The translations under genes and the position numbers were made by a program. The notes below the pieces were generated by a model, which had not been told where the DNA came from, searched no databases, and worked only from the letters and a program-made list of their open reading frames with translations. A stretch of DNA of 64,000 bases from Immersiella caudata (taxonomy: Eukaryota > Ascomycota > Sordariomycetes > Sordariales > Lasiosphaeriaceae), in assembly GCA_030512335.1 (NCBI GenBank), contig JAULSU010000005.1, positions 2,418,001 through 2,482,000 of the forward strand. The letters run 5' to 3'. Below are positions 30,528-42,203 of the stretch, in pieces; position 1 is the stretch's first letter, and the number at the start of each line of letters is the position of its first letter.

Positions 30528-33500
30528 TTACCTCTTCTTGGTACCTGTCTTCGAGAGACCCAGCTCGACAAACTCAGGATGGTACGGCTGGAGAAGCGAC
30601 TCCATGTCGACCGGCGCGATCTCCCTCGAGTCAATCAGCGGGAAACCAAAGGTCTCATTGCCCAAGGTTTCCATTCTCTTGCTAACCTTGCCAATGGGGT
30701 TCATCTGGACATCGGTCAAGATGAAGAGACCGTAGCCTCCAGGGGGCTGGTAGCAGGAGATGACGGCAGAGAGCTCAATGTACAGATTCCCATGCGACGA
30801 CGTGACGCCCTTGTCACCCTTCTTCACGTTGAGAGTCCAGGGACCGAAGGTCTTGAATGTCGGGTTCGATGAGCCGATGCTGTACGAAAGGGAAGATTTG
30901 TACCCATCGTCGGTGTTGTGCGCGCTGGGCGGGCCAGTGAGCCAGCGTACTTTGCAGTCCGCGTTTGAGACAACACCCTCTCCGTTGAGCTGATTCGCAA
31001 AGCCCAAGGCGAAGGTCATCTCGTAGTTGAAGCCCTCGCACATCTTGACTTCCTTCTGGGATAGAAGTAGATGGTAACCGGCTGCGGGAATATTGTTGGC
31101 CTTGAAACCGATGGCCATGACGGGATCCTTGGCTGGGTCATACTTGTAGTTGGTAGCAATAGGCTCCATGTTCATGCCCGCGCCCATGGTGGTGCCAGGG
31201 TAGGGAGCCAAGGTCCAGTTCTTCCATGTCGGCGAGAAGGTGGCGAAGTTTCCGTTTGTCACGGCCTGGTCGGGCGCGCACTCACCGGGCTTGGGCGCGT
31301 AGCATTCGCCAGCGATGCAGTACTTGGGGTCACAGGGGTTGTTGCACTTTCCGCAGTGGTTGGGGTTGTTGCGGAAGTCCAAGCACAGATCTCCGCACTG
31401 GTCCTTGGGGCAGCCGCACACACCGCTGTGGCAAGCCGAGTTGGCACCGCAGAGACGTCCGCAGTTTCCGCAGTTGTCACCGTCGTTGCCCTTGATGTTG
31501 GCGCAGTAGAACTTGTCGCTAAACTCGCCATTGTCATCGAGGAAGACGCAGGTGTCTGGGGGGTTGGAGCAGAAGCAGCGGCACATGGCCTCGTTGGCCT
31601 TGTTGTAGAGCCTCTCGCCCGTGCTGGTCGCGGCAAATCCGACAAAGACCGTAGCCTGGATAGCGCAGGCAGCAGCCTCAAGGGCATCCCACCAGCTGTC
31701 AAACTCGTTCAGGCACGACAAGTACATGGCTGCTGAGAAGGCAGCGACGCAACCATCGAAGCTCCATCCTGAGCACTGGTCGAAGCAGAGACTCTGAATG
31801 GCGCAGGCGCCGTCGAAGTCGAAAGGGCTGATGCCCCACCACTCATTCAAGTCCTCGCAGAAGTTACCCTGGTCCAGCTCATAGCCTGGCTTCGTGCCAG
31901 AGACCAGACCGGGAGGATCCTTGGGGCACTGGGGCTCCCTGTGGTCGGTGTTGACTCTACCCTTGAGTTGCTTCCCTTCGTGCATCTCCCTAAGCTCAGC
32001 AGCGCGCTTGATGTTCTCCTGCGTCGGCGCGACCTTGGGAATGTTGACAGGAAGGACCTTCATGTTGTTCTTGGGCGTGCCAGCCGGGACGATGGAGCAC
32101 GATTGACCCTTGGTGGACCATTCATACTTGGTGTCACCGACCGTGACGAAGATTGTGCCCTTGCAATCGAAGCTGAAGACGGTAGTGGCATGACCACCGA
32201 CAAAGGCAGGACCCGTAGATGCTGGCACCAGGATGATCTCCCCCTCGCTGGTGAGAGCAACGAACTCGCCCGTCTGCTCATACACCATGTCGTAAAGATC
32301 CGGAGATCCTGCAACCTCCTGGAGAAAGAACGGCGGCAAGACCATTGTCATGGGGTTGAGGATCGGGTCATTAGGAGCAGGGGCCTCGGTGGGCTGGAGC
32401 AGAGGACCAACCGAGCCCGTTCTGCTGACCAGGGGAAGATACGCCTCGTTGACAAGAGTCTGCGATGTGTTAGTGGGGTCCTTCACTGCTCGGCTCCATG
32501 GTAGACTTACGAAGGGATGTTCCTGGCCAGCAGTAAGCATGCACGGCAGGGGCGAACCGGTCTCCATAGGAATACCGGTTGTGACGGGTGGGTAGCCTTC
32601 GGATACAACGGGCGGCAGCGCGTACTGTTCGAAGGTGTATGTCGCGATGAACTCGTTGTCGTCCGTTGGCTTCGGTTGGGGGCCCGACGGCGTGTAGGGC
32701 GGGCTGTCGGTCAGCACTTGGCTCGGAGGCGTGTATGGCGGAACCGGGAAAACAGGGCCAGGGCCCTTGGGGACCTCATCGTTAGGAGCAGGGGGAATGT
32801 TACTGGGCAAAGTCAGCTAGGGCCTCACGGGGCCTGTCAGGAGTTCACTCACTACTTGACGACGGTGGGCCCCTCAACCACAGGAGCCTCACAGTCGATA
32901 CTAGGCAACAGTCAGTATCATAGACGACGAACCGACGAACAGGCGTATATATAAACTCACTCAAAGAACCAAGTCGGTCCCTCGGTACTCTCCACGACGC
33001 CGGCATACAGAGCGCTCGTGTAAAGCCTGCAGTAGCCGCCAGTCATGATCTGGATGGAGAAGCCCGTGCACCCGTTTTGTGCAACGCAGAGGGCCTTGCA
33101 ACCGGTGAAACTGTTGTGGCTGATCAAGTCGGACTCGTCGACCGGCTCGGCCGACGTGGTGCCGCGGACCTGGCATATCTGCTTCGGCGTGGGTGGAGCG
33201 GCGGACGAACTCGGGACGACGGAGCTGGCCACCGAACTGGCCACGGAGCTCGGAGCGGAGCTGATGGAGGACGGGGCGGAGCTGGCTGCAGAGCTGGCCA
33301 CCGAACTAGCAGCGGAGCTGGCGACCGAGCTTGCAGCGGAGCTAGGGGTCGAACTGGCGGCGGAGCTGGCGATGCTGCCAGACGAGGAGACAACCACGCT
33401 CGGCATGGAGCTGCTGGGCTCCGAGAGGTGGCTTGGCTCCAGGCTGGCGCTTCCCACGCTGGAGATGGACCCCAAGCTGGAGGAAGGAAGCGCGCTGCTA

Positions 33501-33586
33501 AGTTTCGACGACGATCGATGCTTGCATTTCTTGGCCGAGGCGATACCGACCGACGCGGTTAGCGTCAGCAACAGAGGAAGACGCAT
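30528..33586 (-). CDS. Large secreted Cys-rich protein (PAN-like, Stig1-like)
   Basis: Exons on the minus strand: 33586-32961, 32900-32853, 32802-32511 and 32459-30528, all joining in frame, 965 residues. A signal peptide (residues 1 to about 18) is followed by a Ser/Ala-rich linker made of SSAASSVAS-type repeats. A six-Cys region like a PAN/apple fold follows (CQVRG...CKALC...CTGFSIQ...CRLY...DIDC). A Pro-rich region leads to a central all-helical Cys domain. After it come CGNCG...CGKCNNPC repeats like Stig1-type Cys modules, and then a C-terminal beta-rich domain of about 220 residues. The family logic suggests a cell-wall or adhesive protein. The 51-nt intron 3 is a multiple of three and contains no stop codon, so it could be retained without breaking the frame. 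An upstream in-frame ATG at 33622 is less likely because it would bury the signal peptide. Confidence 0.8.
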
Positions 33587-34212
33587 CTTGTCTGTCTCGG
33601 ATCGAGTGTTGTCGTCACACAAGTCGATTCGTCCTACTGCTCATCCCCTCCATGTTGGCGGGACACGCAGGTTTTAATGTCCGTCGTCCATGTCGGTGTT
33701 GCGGTCGGGATTGACCTCGGGCCTGATGCTTGCCTTACCCCTGCAGCAAAGTTCTCGTTGGTAATATCAACACCGGTGGATATGCTCCGGCGGTGGCGCA
33801 CCTGAACAACTCCACAGTCGGAGTACCAGGATCAAGCCACGCAGGTATCGCTCGGAGGCGGTAACAGAAAATGCAAAGCGCCGCTGATAGTCACGAACGC
33901 TTTGGACGTTGCAGTTGAATGGTGCCGCGGAGCCGGAGCTGTGGGTCCTTGGCATCTACGCACTAGCCTGCGCCACCAAACCTCGCCGGGTTCTAGAGCC
34001 CAGGTGCTGCCAATAGCGCTGCCGCTACCCCTGGAGCTAGCAGAACTAGACGTCGGACTAGTGCCCTTCAGCTGATCCTTTGTTCAAGCCCAAACCGCAA
34101 CGAGAATCCCAGATCTCGGAAACATCGATCTTCCTAGAACGATACTAATTTTTTCATGCCGCTTTCTCCTCTGGCTAAGCGCTCCAAGCTTTTTCACCAT
34201 TGATTCTTCTCA
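33587..34212. other. Intergenic spacer
   Basis: Promoter of the Cys-rich secreted gene and 3' flank of the aminotransferase gene. No gene or repeat is seen. Confidence 0.5.
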
Positions 34213-35896
34213 TCAATCCCAGGCGCAGCCCCGGATTTCAACCAATGCGCTCGCCAGGCGCTCGAGACCCTGCGTCAGCTCCTCCTTCGCCAGCGTGAAC
34301 GTAAGCCTGAACCACCCCAGCTCTTCCGTGAAAAAGATGGACCCCCGCGAAAGCGATACGCCCCGTCGAAGCAGGGTGCGGTCCAGAACTGCCTCTCTCT
34401 CCTCGAAAAGAGCCGAACCTGCCTCGCCTCGTCTCAGAAGCCGAATATCCGCACTGCCAAGAATGTATTTCCGCAAATCGATCCACAGGAAGGAGCCAGC
34501 ATTACTCGGGGAGTGCATCGTTAGCTCGCTGTCAACGCGCGCTTCGAAGCATTTCCAGCACTCACCTCCCTCTATAGTAAGGAATGTCGTGTTTTTCGAG
34601 GAATTCCGTTGCAAAAGCATAGCTCTCTTCGACCAGCTGGTAGTTCTTTTCGAAGAATCTGGCTCGGAAGCAGCTGTCTTCCAGCATGCGTGCCCAAATA
34701 TCCTGGACGATGTACGGAGTCCAGCTGAAAGGCCTGCGGCGGAGAGTGAGCACAGATCCATCCCCGTTTTGACCCGCGTATGTTGGTGTTCCACTTACCC
34801 TAGACTGGCAACACACTCCAGGACTCCGAGGTTCCTCGTCTGCAAAACACCAAGGCGAAGGCCGTTCGCACAAAAGTCTTTGCTCGCACCATACACAACA
34901 TGAACGAGGTTCGCATCGATTACACATTTGAGATCGAGAGATAAGATCGACGTGAACGCTGGGAGTGGCGGGTCTCGTTTTGCATCGAACACGGACTTGG
35001 CGTAGATTTCGTTGCTGATGAGGTGGAGGTCGTTCGATGCACAAAACCGCGCTGTCTCCACAATTGTGTCCTCGGGCTGCATGTGTGAGACGCGTGTAGA
35101 AACTTGTAATGGGACCTGACTTACATAGCATCGTCCCAGGGGATTATGAGGACTACGTTTACGCAGGTCAGTTTCATGCCAGAAACCGGTATATGTACGC
35201 CTCACTGACTTCGTCAACACCACCGCAGCAGCTCGGACACCCCTTTCCTTTGCCGATTTCAACTGTCTCTCCAGAGCCCGCCGAAGCACGTCAGGGGTGA
35301 ACACGTCGTCGAGCGATGAATATCCCTCGATTCCATGAAACGGAACAGGAATGACTTCACCGCGAGCGCGTTGGTTGATGTCGATCTGGTAGCCAGTGTA
35401 GAAAGGCTGCGGAATGAGAATGCCGTCGCCCTCGTTGCAGATACTCCAGACCAAGGCATCTATGATGCTCGTCGCCCCTGACATGACGAGGATCTCCTCG
35501 TATTTGACAGGCTGCTTGGCGCCAAATTCGTTGTTGAAGAACGATGCGACGGCCTTCCTGAGACGCGGTGATCCTCGAGGTCCTCGGCCGTATGTCAGAT
35601 GTTGGGTGCGGTCGACGCCCAGCTGTTCCTTGATGTATTCTGCGACATCATGGTGCATCAACGAGTTCTCGGCCAGCCGCATCACAATGCTTGTCCTGTC
35701 AGTATCTTTCTTCAGGTCGTCATTTGCTAGGGCGTTTTCCTCACGTCCCAGCAGGGTTCTCCGGCGTCCACGGGTTGTCCAGCGCCTGTTCGATCGGGGC
35801 CCAAAAGTTTTCGGCCGCGAAGTTGACAGCCCCTCTGGTCGAGAGTCGATACTTTGCCGCTGCCTCGTGGACGACATCCGAGTTCTGGTCGGCCAT
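34213..35896 (-). CDS. ACC-synthase-like PLP aminotransferase
   Basis: Six exons on the minus strand (35896-35745, 35695-35210, 35152-35125, 35076-34799, 34733-34566, 34504-34213) join in frame to give 467 residues. The N-terminus has the STRGAVNFAAENFW segment typical of fungal ACC-synthase-like enzymes, then RLAENSLMH and YGRGPRGSPRLRKAVA. VVLTNPHNPLGRCYPE spans a 28-nt micro-exon. YGASKDFCANGLRLG carries the PLP-binding Lys (Lys288). Near the end are GSNAGSFLWIDL and the carboxylate-binding Arg in WFRLTF. Fold-type I PLP enzymes of this branch act on amino acids; fungal members often sit in metabolite clusters and are not proven to make ACC. The start at 35896 was preferred to an upstream in-frame ATG at 35995 because homology begins shortly after it. 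Confidence 0.9.
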
Positions 35897-36580
35897 GATG
35901 AACTGTTGGTCCGAAGTTTTGTCCAAATCAACCCAGGAATGGGGGATGCCACTTGAGGTTGACCCCCGCATTTCGGCTGGACCGAGGATCCACAACCAAT
36001 GACGTGACTAGCGGGGATCGCTGATACGCAGTTGCCCAGCCCGAAGTTGTCGCCATCGCACGCTCCTCCTTTGCGCCGTCCCGAAAGATACTTTCAAGGA
36101 CTCCGGAAGATATGTTTGCTTTGTTTCCTTTTTGGGGTTGAGATGGCCTATCACCGCTCGCCAGGGCCTGGGCTAAGCCTCTTTCAGACCAGTCTTGGTG
36201 TCAGCAATTTGCGGGACACCTTCACACCAGTCATCAACGATCTCTTGATGTCTTGCAGCTTCACAACGATGGCAAATCAGTGCTGCTCTTGGCCCTGAAT
36301 GACCATTGTCTCAAGGGCAGAGGCATTCCCTCGCTTCCTCAAAGGCCTCTCTCTCAACTGTCACAAAGCAAGCACCTGCACCCCCCTGTCAGTCAACCAG
36401 CTATCATCACCTCCACGACAATTTCAAGGCAACAACTGAATAAGAATCATCCCAATCCCTCCAAGTCCCTTCAATTTTTCCTTCGACATCAACCCCTCCA
36501 TCGTCGTCATCCCCACCCCTTACCCTTCCTTCCCCTCCGGCTAAAACCGCCATGTGTCCTCACCGCCCGTCCCGTCCCCC

Positions 36581-36611
<31 letters not shown>

Positions 36612-37572
36612 AAAATCCGGGGAAAGCCCCCCTCCCACCACCACCAAAACCTGAGCCGCACCCGCCCCCAACAACCGAACCGAACCAACCGTCCAGAATC
36701 CCTCTAATAATACAAATCCCAATACCACCTCCTCTCGCTTCCCGTTCCATATGCTCAGCGCCCCCGCTAACAATCAAAATTCCCCGCCGCAGCGCCTGCA
36801 ACTCGGAAAAAAGCGCTGCGCGGCTTCGCCCTTTTTTGTACCCCCTTTAAAAACGTGTTCACTTTGTGTTTCCCCGCACAGCAGGAATAGGGGTCGTAGC
36901 TGGGTATAAGGTGGGATGTTCGCCCGCTGATTCGATTGGGTGGATGTTCTCCTTTTTCGCAGTTTTGAATCGCAACCAAGTTGCGGATACCAGCGATTCG
37001 ACTGGCGACAACCCAGCGTCAGGATGCTCAATCTCTTTGCCTAACAAAGGCAGAATAGAGAAAAGGCAGAAAAGAATTTGGTCCGTCTCCGACCACCCCG
37101 GCCCGCAACAAGTGTCTCGACTAACCTCCCTTGGAAGAAAGCATTCCAGCAGCGCAGATCAAACCCCCCGACCATGGTAAACATCAGTGCAGTCATTACT
37201 GGGGACGAGGATCAACTCCTCAACGGGATTTGGATCAGCCTGGTGAGCGTCGAGGCCCTCATGGTCATTGGCGTTGCCGTTCGAGGCTTGATCGGGGCTA
37301 TTGTTCCCCGGTTGAAGCATGGCAGTTCGTGAAAAAGGCATTTCGGAAGCATTGCTTGGAGTTGAAGCATCGGTCACCATTGCGAAAGGCGTCGTCATGG
37401 TATTTGCATTAGTTCCCTCAGCGTATCACCATTACAAAGTGTACCAACATCTCTCCATCACTGCCTGTGATCGAGCTGTTATAACCTACACGAGTCCCTC
37501 AATGTACCCGATACCTCATCCCGTCATGTGCTATCCACCACTCTCCCTTTTCACGGATGCCAGATTCGGGTT
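35897..37572. other. Intergenic, with a C26-A14 tract
   Basis: No gene is firmly supported. There is a plus-strand 52-codon frame (37174-37332) with a good ATG context and one hydrophobic segment, and an overlapping minus-strand frame (37398-37159). Neither resembles a known family. The homopolymer pair at 36576-36615 is the main feature. Confidence 0.45.
36576..36615. repeat. Homopolymer pair: 26 C then 14 A
   Basis: An unbroken run of C at 36576-36601 is directly followed by A at 36602-36615. The exact length is hard to sequence and may be unreliable. Confidence 0.85.
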
Positions 37573-39143
37573 TCAGTTCCTATGACACCGACAATCGCTG
37601 CAAAGCAACGCACTACAAGCCACACACTGGTGAATGAAATAAGGGAGAATACCTCCGCAATCGTCGCATTCGTGGGCACCCTCAAGGTACCACCATTGTT
37701 GGTGGTTGCACTCATGGTCGTCGTCTACAAGCTGTTGGACTTGCTCTTGAACCAAGGCCTGGCTCTGAGCATCTGGTACCGGCTCTCGTGCTCCACCCTG
37801 CGCTAGGTTCCGGTTGGCATTGGCGTTTGCCTGGTCAATCAGCTCTGTTCGTCCCAGAGAGCACAGTTGCATGTGCGCCATGCTGCCGTGCAAACGTAGC
37901 AGAATTCCGTGCGACACACCCGAGCTGTGAGGAGAATCTGAAGTTAGCGGCGTATCTACTGAGCCAGAGGGGGAGTTTGTTGACTGAGCGATAACTAGGC
38001 TTGAACTCCAAGCCTAAGCTTAGGGATCAAACTCGCTCATATGGTTACAGCCATGGGTCAATGCCACCGTTATCTTGCACGAAGGGCATCTCTGTCAACC
38101 TTCTGTGCCGGCCAGCCGCAGCATCTGCTGTGTTGCGGGATCATCATCGCAGTGGTCGGCTCCGTGGAACGCATTTTTGCAAATGGTGCAGGTCTGAGCG
38201 GAACACTTGGGACAGCGGCCTACCAAGCCAACGATCAGTTCAGCGGTGATGAAGGTTGAGTAGGTTGGGTGGTGGTAATAAGTTAGGTTAGGGGTATGAA
38301 ATTCGATTTTCTCTTCTTTAAACTGCTGTACGACGTTCGCCGGGAATAAGTCACGGCACGCCTCGACTGGGATATGCTGTCAACAGCGCTGTGGCGGAAA
38401 CAACGTTGTATCCGTCAACGACGCCCGGAAAAGACGCAGAAGGCATGCCCCGCAATATTCATGATGGCCAGGGCATTCGACAATATCTCCCAAACGATGC
38501 CCTTCCCCACAAGACACGCATGCCCGGTGGGGCGATCTCGGCCGTCGGCCGCTTCTCCGCGTCGTCTGTTCCTGGCGCTCCTCCCGGTTGATCGGTGTCG
38601 CTGCGTTGAAAATCAGCAACACTGGGAGGAGGACTAGGGGGAAACGGTGAGAGAAATCGTGACAGATCTCCGATCAAGTATTCATCAGTCGCAGCCGACG
38701 TTGCTGGCTCTGAAGTCTCAGGCTCTGGTTCGCCACGCTGGTCAAGTCTGAGGGCGAGCTCCCTGTCGCGAGTAGCTTGTTTCTCTTCAAAATGAGCATT
38801 GCCAATTGCAGTCCCGATTTCAGCACCCATGCCGTCCCGGAACTTGTGGGCTAGCTCTCGATGTTCTAAAGTTTTGATTTCCTCCGAAAGGGCTTCGCGC
38901 ATTGCCGCTGTGGTTCTAGCGCATTTCGTCAGCGTTGGCCTGTTTCCGCGTCACACCACAAAACCTCCAAGCATACCGTGACAGTTCACCCTCAATACCA
39001 GTAGAGTTATTGCGAGAAACGCCCAAAAGGTTGAGCTTAACCGGCTTACTGGCATGAGGCTCGGACGGTGGAGGTTTGAGGTCTGCCAGTTGAACCCAGA
39101 GAACTGTTTTGAGAGTTCTCGGGGAAAGATCCGCGAGGTCCAT
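37573..39143 (-). pseudogene. RBR-type (RING-IBR-RING) ubiquitin ligase, degraded
   Basis: The pieces lie in order on the minus strand but in different frames. MDLADLSPRTLKTVL at 39143 matches the usual start of fungal RBR proteins. A helical DRELALRLDQ segment comes next, and then a RING with CVSCGEGHRLGDIVECPGHH. After a TGA (38380-38382) comes an in-between RING with RCPKCSAQTCTIC. After a second TGA (38095-38097), at the place of a normally conserved Trp, come QRCPSCK and HGCNHM. About 110 nt later, in another frame, comes CRTEFCYVCTAAW. One more frameshift leads to the typical C-terminal tail, WWYLEGAHECDDCGG to RCHRN. Intact members pass ubiquitin from an E2 through a Cys in the second RING. 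Two nonsense codons and at least two frameshifts make this copy non-functional as read. Confidence 0.8.
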
Positions 39144-39699
39144 TGCTGCAGCCCTTTATCCACAACAAAAACGGTGCCGTTCTGTAGCATCGGATAACGG
39201 GCGTAGGGGGGTGAGTGAAGAGAATTAAAGAGGAGCGACCGACCCTCGGGTTCGGGATTGAGGAAGCGGGAAAAGAATGCGCAAAAGAAACGTTCCTTCC
39301 ACGTTTTGGTTAAAAAGGAACAATCCCCGCTCTAGGGCAACGTGGGAAGTCGCGAAGAAACTTGCGACGGGATCTTCATGACACAGCACTACTCAAAACA
39401 CGCGGCAGCCGCATTGTAATCACAGATTGCACTACCTCGCGACCCCAGATGTAGCTACCTACTTCCGTTGAGTACTCTTCAGTCTCTTCTTAATTGCCCT
39501 CTGGAGTTCTTGTGGGAGATTGCCCAAATGCAGTGTGGACTGCTACAAAGAAATACATGAGCTGAAGATAGTACCAGAGAAATCAAGGCCTTTCCCTGTC
39601 CCAATCGTTGAACCCATGTTCTCTTGAACTGTTACCTCCTCCCATCGACATCCAGGTCCTTGCAGCTGGAAGCGGCTGTACCGCCTGCCTTATCTACGC
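39144..39699. other. Spacer between RBR pseudogene and H3-like gene
   Basis: No coding sequence is seen. It should contain the former promoter of the RBR gene and the 3' end of the H3-like gene. Confidence 0.5.
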
Positions 39700-40216
39700 T
39701 CAGCCGAACATCAATCTGCCAATTATATTGACCATCCTGAACTGCTCCACGCCCAAGATCCTACTGCCAGCATGTATGCGGCACAAATTGGCCGCTGGGG
39801 CCAGACAGATGTTAGCATTAGTCCGTACGCCACACCCAACGGGGGAGCATATACCCTTGAAGTAGTTGCTGAGGAACGCTTCGGCATCTTGTCGGAAAGC
39901 AGCAATCGCTTCAGGCTCAAATTGCAAGTAGGGCTTCTTCAACTTCTTTTCCGTGATATGATTGATGAGCGCCACAAAGGAAGCGATTTCCCGTACGAGG
40001 GCACTCGAGTTCTTGCGAAGATCTCGGAGCCGTCTAACAGCAAAAGCTATTGGGGTTTCTGTTAGCCAAACCTCTTCAGCCCCATGTGCGTAACTTGGAC
40101 TTTCGTTTACTTCGACCTCTCATGCTGAACGGCGGAAAGACGACTCTGGACTTTTTTACGACCTTATGCCGCAACTTCCTTGGTCTGATTTTCTCAGTCG
40201 AGTTGAAATTTGCCAT
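39700..40216 (-). CDS. Strongly divergent histone H3-like protein
   Basis: Three exons on the minus strand (40216-40111, 40058-39855, 39794-39700) give 134 residues, almost exactly the length of H3. The N-terminal 35 residues are basic but lack the canonical ARTKQTARKS tail and its modified lysines. The histone-fold part is readable: LVREIA of helix 1; a PYLQFEPEAIAAF stretch matching the loop-1/helix-2 LRFQSAAIGAL; DAEAFLSNYF matching EASEAYLVGLF; and NLCRIHAGSRILGVEQF matching NLCAIHAKRVTIMPKDI. Loop 1 is about 12 residues longer than in H3, and the segment before helix 1 is about nine shorter. Both introns (52 and 60 nt) carry GCTAAC branch sites, and removing intron 2 restores the exact spacing between helix 2 and the LC-IHA motif. 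It could be a specialised H3 variant, a CENP-A-like protein or a gene losing constraint; it is not the canonical H3. Confidence 0.72.
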
Positions 40217-40912
40217 GATGGTGTCGCGAATGCGTGTTGAAAGGATGAGAATGGAAGAGCAAGGCGAGGAAGTTGGCAGTATCTGAAACTGCAGGATCAA
40301 GTGTGACCAGGATCTGGACATGAAATTTTTGTGTTGAATGTATCTATGAAAAAGGAGCGATTCGATCAGGCGTTTCAGAAGTCATTCTACCCTAACTCGT
40401 GACAGGTAGTCTGGTTTTTTTTTCTTCACATTCACGGCGACGATAGTACTACAGCCGAGATGACCTTGTTTGAACTGAAGGCCTTACAGCAAGGGTTGAG
40501 CTGCGGCTGCCATTGGCTCTATCTTTGGCAACCTAGAAGCCATCCGTGCGACCTCAAGAAAGGCGGGTATACTCAAGAGTCGGCGGCAGCTCCAACTGCC
40601 ACAAGTAATTCTCAACTCTCTGCTTTATTCTGCATAGAGCCGCCGCGGCCGCTTCCCTGGCTTTGTTTGTGCAACATTTCCAATTGCATGTCGGCAGTGG
40701 TCGCCGGAATGCCCCCAAATTGGCTGCGCCGCAGCACCTCAGCCCCTCAGCCCCAGCCGCAAGAGGCGCCTTCAACTCTGATTTGGAAGAAACGGAAGGA
40801 AGGACCGGGCATGGTTGAGCCGCACTCTGGGCGATTGCGCTTGAATGATAGAAACAACGATGGGTTTCTCAATTCTGAATTTTTAGTTTTCTCAACATCT
40901 TTGGATGCCGAA
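40217..40912. other. Divergent spacer
   Basis: Lies between the H3-like gene (minus) and the membrane-protein relic (plus), so it should hold both promoters. A plus-strand frame continuous with the relic extends left to 40460 but has no protein-like composition. Confidence 0.45.
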
Positions 40913-42203
40913 ATGCCGACAACGCTTCGAGACGACGACATCCCTCCAGCCGAAAAACCAACGCCTTGGCGAGCAGCTCTCATCAATTCGAGGCGTGGAT
41001 TGGCCGACGGCCTGCAGGGCGCGAGATGGGCCATCCTCTGGCTGGTCTTCCTGTGCCTGGGGTTCGACATTTTAGTGCCGTTGCACTACACCACCATTGT
41101 TGGCTGATCGAGCTCGGTTTGCGAGCCAAGTGATGCCTCCAACCTCTATCCCGGCCATTACAACCCGTTTGCGGTGGAGGAATTCTTCCAGATTACCGTT
41201 GGATTTGGAGAATTCAGCGAAAGCGAGGCCAAAATGATGTGGCCTGGCACTTGGTGAGTGGCGGCACCTGACTGGACACCGTGAGGCTCTCGTGATACGG
41301 GATGAGGCCGTCAAGAGAGCGAGCAACCTAAAATCCAAAGCGGCCATGGCGGTTTGAACTGCGGCTATGCTCTTCGTTCTCGCTTTTCCCACCATGGCCA
41401 GCGCCATGACGGGCTGCAGAGCGAAGAGCGGGGCATTCGTTACCGACATCAAGAACAACATGCTGGCTATCGATAGCTTTGCCGCGATATTGCATGTTGT
41501 CCATGACAGGCAACGCATCAACCTCATGGAAACCTATATGGTTAGGTTTGGGCTTTGGCGAGCCTCTAGCTCGTTCTGCCGACCCGCAGACAAAGTATGA
41601 ATTCTATCCCCCTTCATGCCGGGGCGACGAGGACGCCTGCAGGTTCAGCAAAGGAGTATTTGACTGTAAGTATCTCCCTTACCTGGCCATACAGTTAGAA
41701 ACTGACCGCTCAAAGCAGACGCCGAGAAGTACGGATTCATGGGACTGAACAATGAAACAGGGGTCACAAACGATATCCAGACACGGTTCAACGGAATTAC
41801 GCTTCCCAAGCCGGCCTTGAATATCTCGGCGTTCTATGTCCCTGCTGGAACCATCTGGTACGGCAAAAGTTGGGTTGATCCACTGACTAAGACAGGGCCA
41901 TACGAGAACATCTCCAATGCTAGATTCTTTGTGCCGGGGCAGCCTGATGTGGCATACACGCTCGACTGTATCCAGCAACACGGCTCGTGCCAGGCTGGTC
42001 GAGGTGAGTCAAGGGCGAATCCGTTCACATTGAGAACTAATCAGCTGATATCAGAGGCGTCTCTACACATACCAATGGGGCTCCTCATACCTTCAAATTG
42101 TCTGTGGACAATATCATTCTTCACTCATGGATTTAATCGCATCTCACAAAACTCTGACCTCACCTCAGTGTTAAACTTCGATTCACACAGAGGCTTTGCT
42201 TAA
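40913..42203 (+). pseudogene. Multi-span fungal membrane protein, relic
   Basis: From the ATG at 40913 the frame encodes a first membrane helix (AILWLVFLCLGFDILV). It is then cut by a TGA (41105-41107), yet continues in the same frame with CEPSDASNLYPGHYNPF and FFQITVGFGEF, typical of a fungal integral membrane family. The next conserved core segment is missing or frame-shifted near 41262. After another in-frame TGA (41355-41357) come MLFVLAFPTMASAMTG and GAFVTDI. A later piece (41739 on) has LPKPALNISAFYVPAGTIWYG and CIQQHGSCQ, also family-typical, with an intron-like GTAAGT at 41667. The C-terminal helices are not recognisable. The family has no known function to my knowledge. Several lesions in one gene indicate a relic. 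Confidence 0.7.

Noticed and set aside
33077..33562. Plus-strand frames opposite the Ser/Ala-rich region
   Set aside because: Mirror images of GCC/TCC codon repeats in the minus-strand secreted protein gene.
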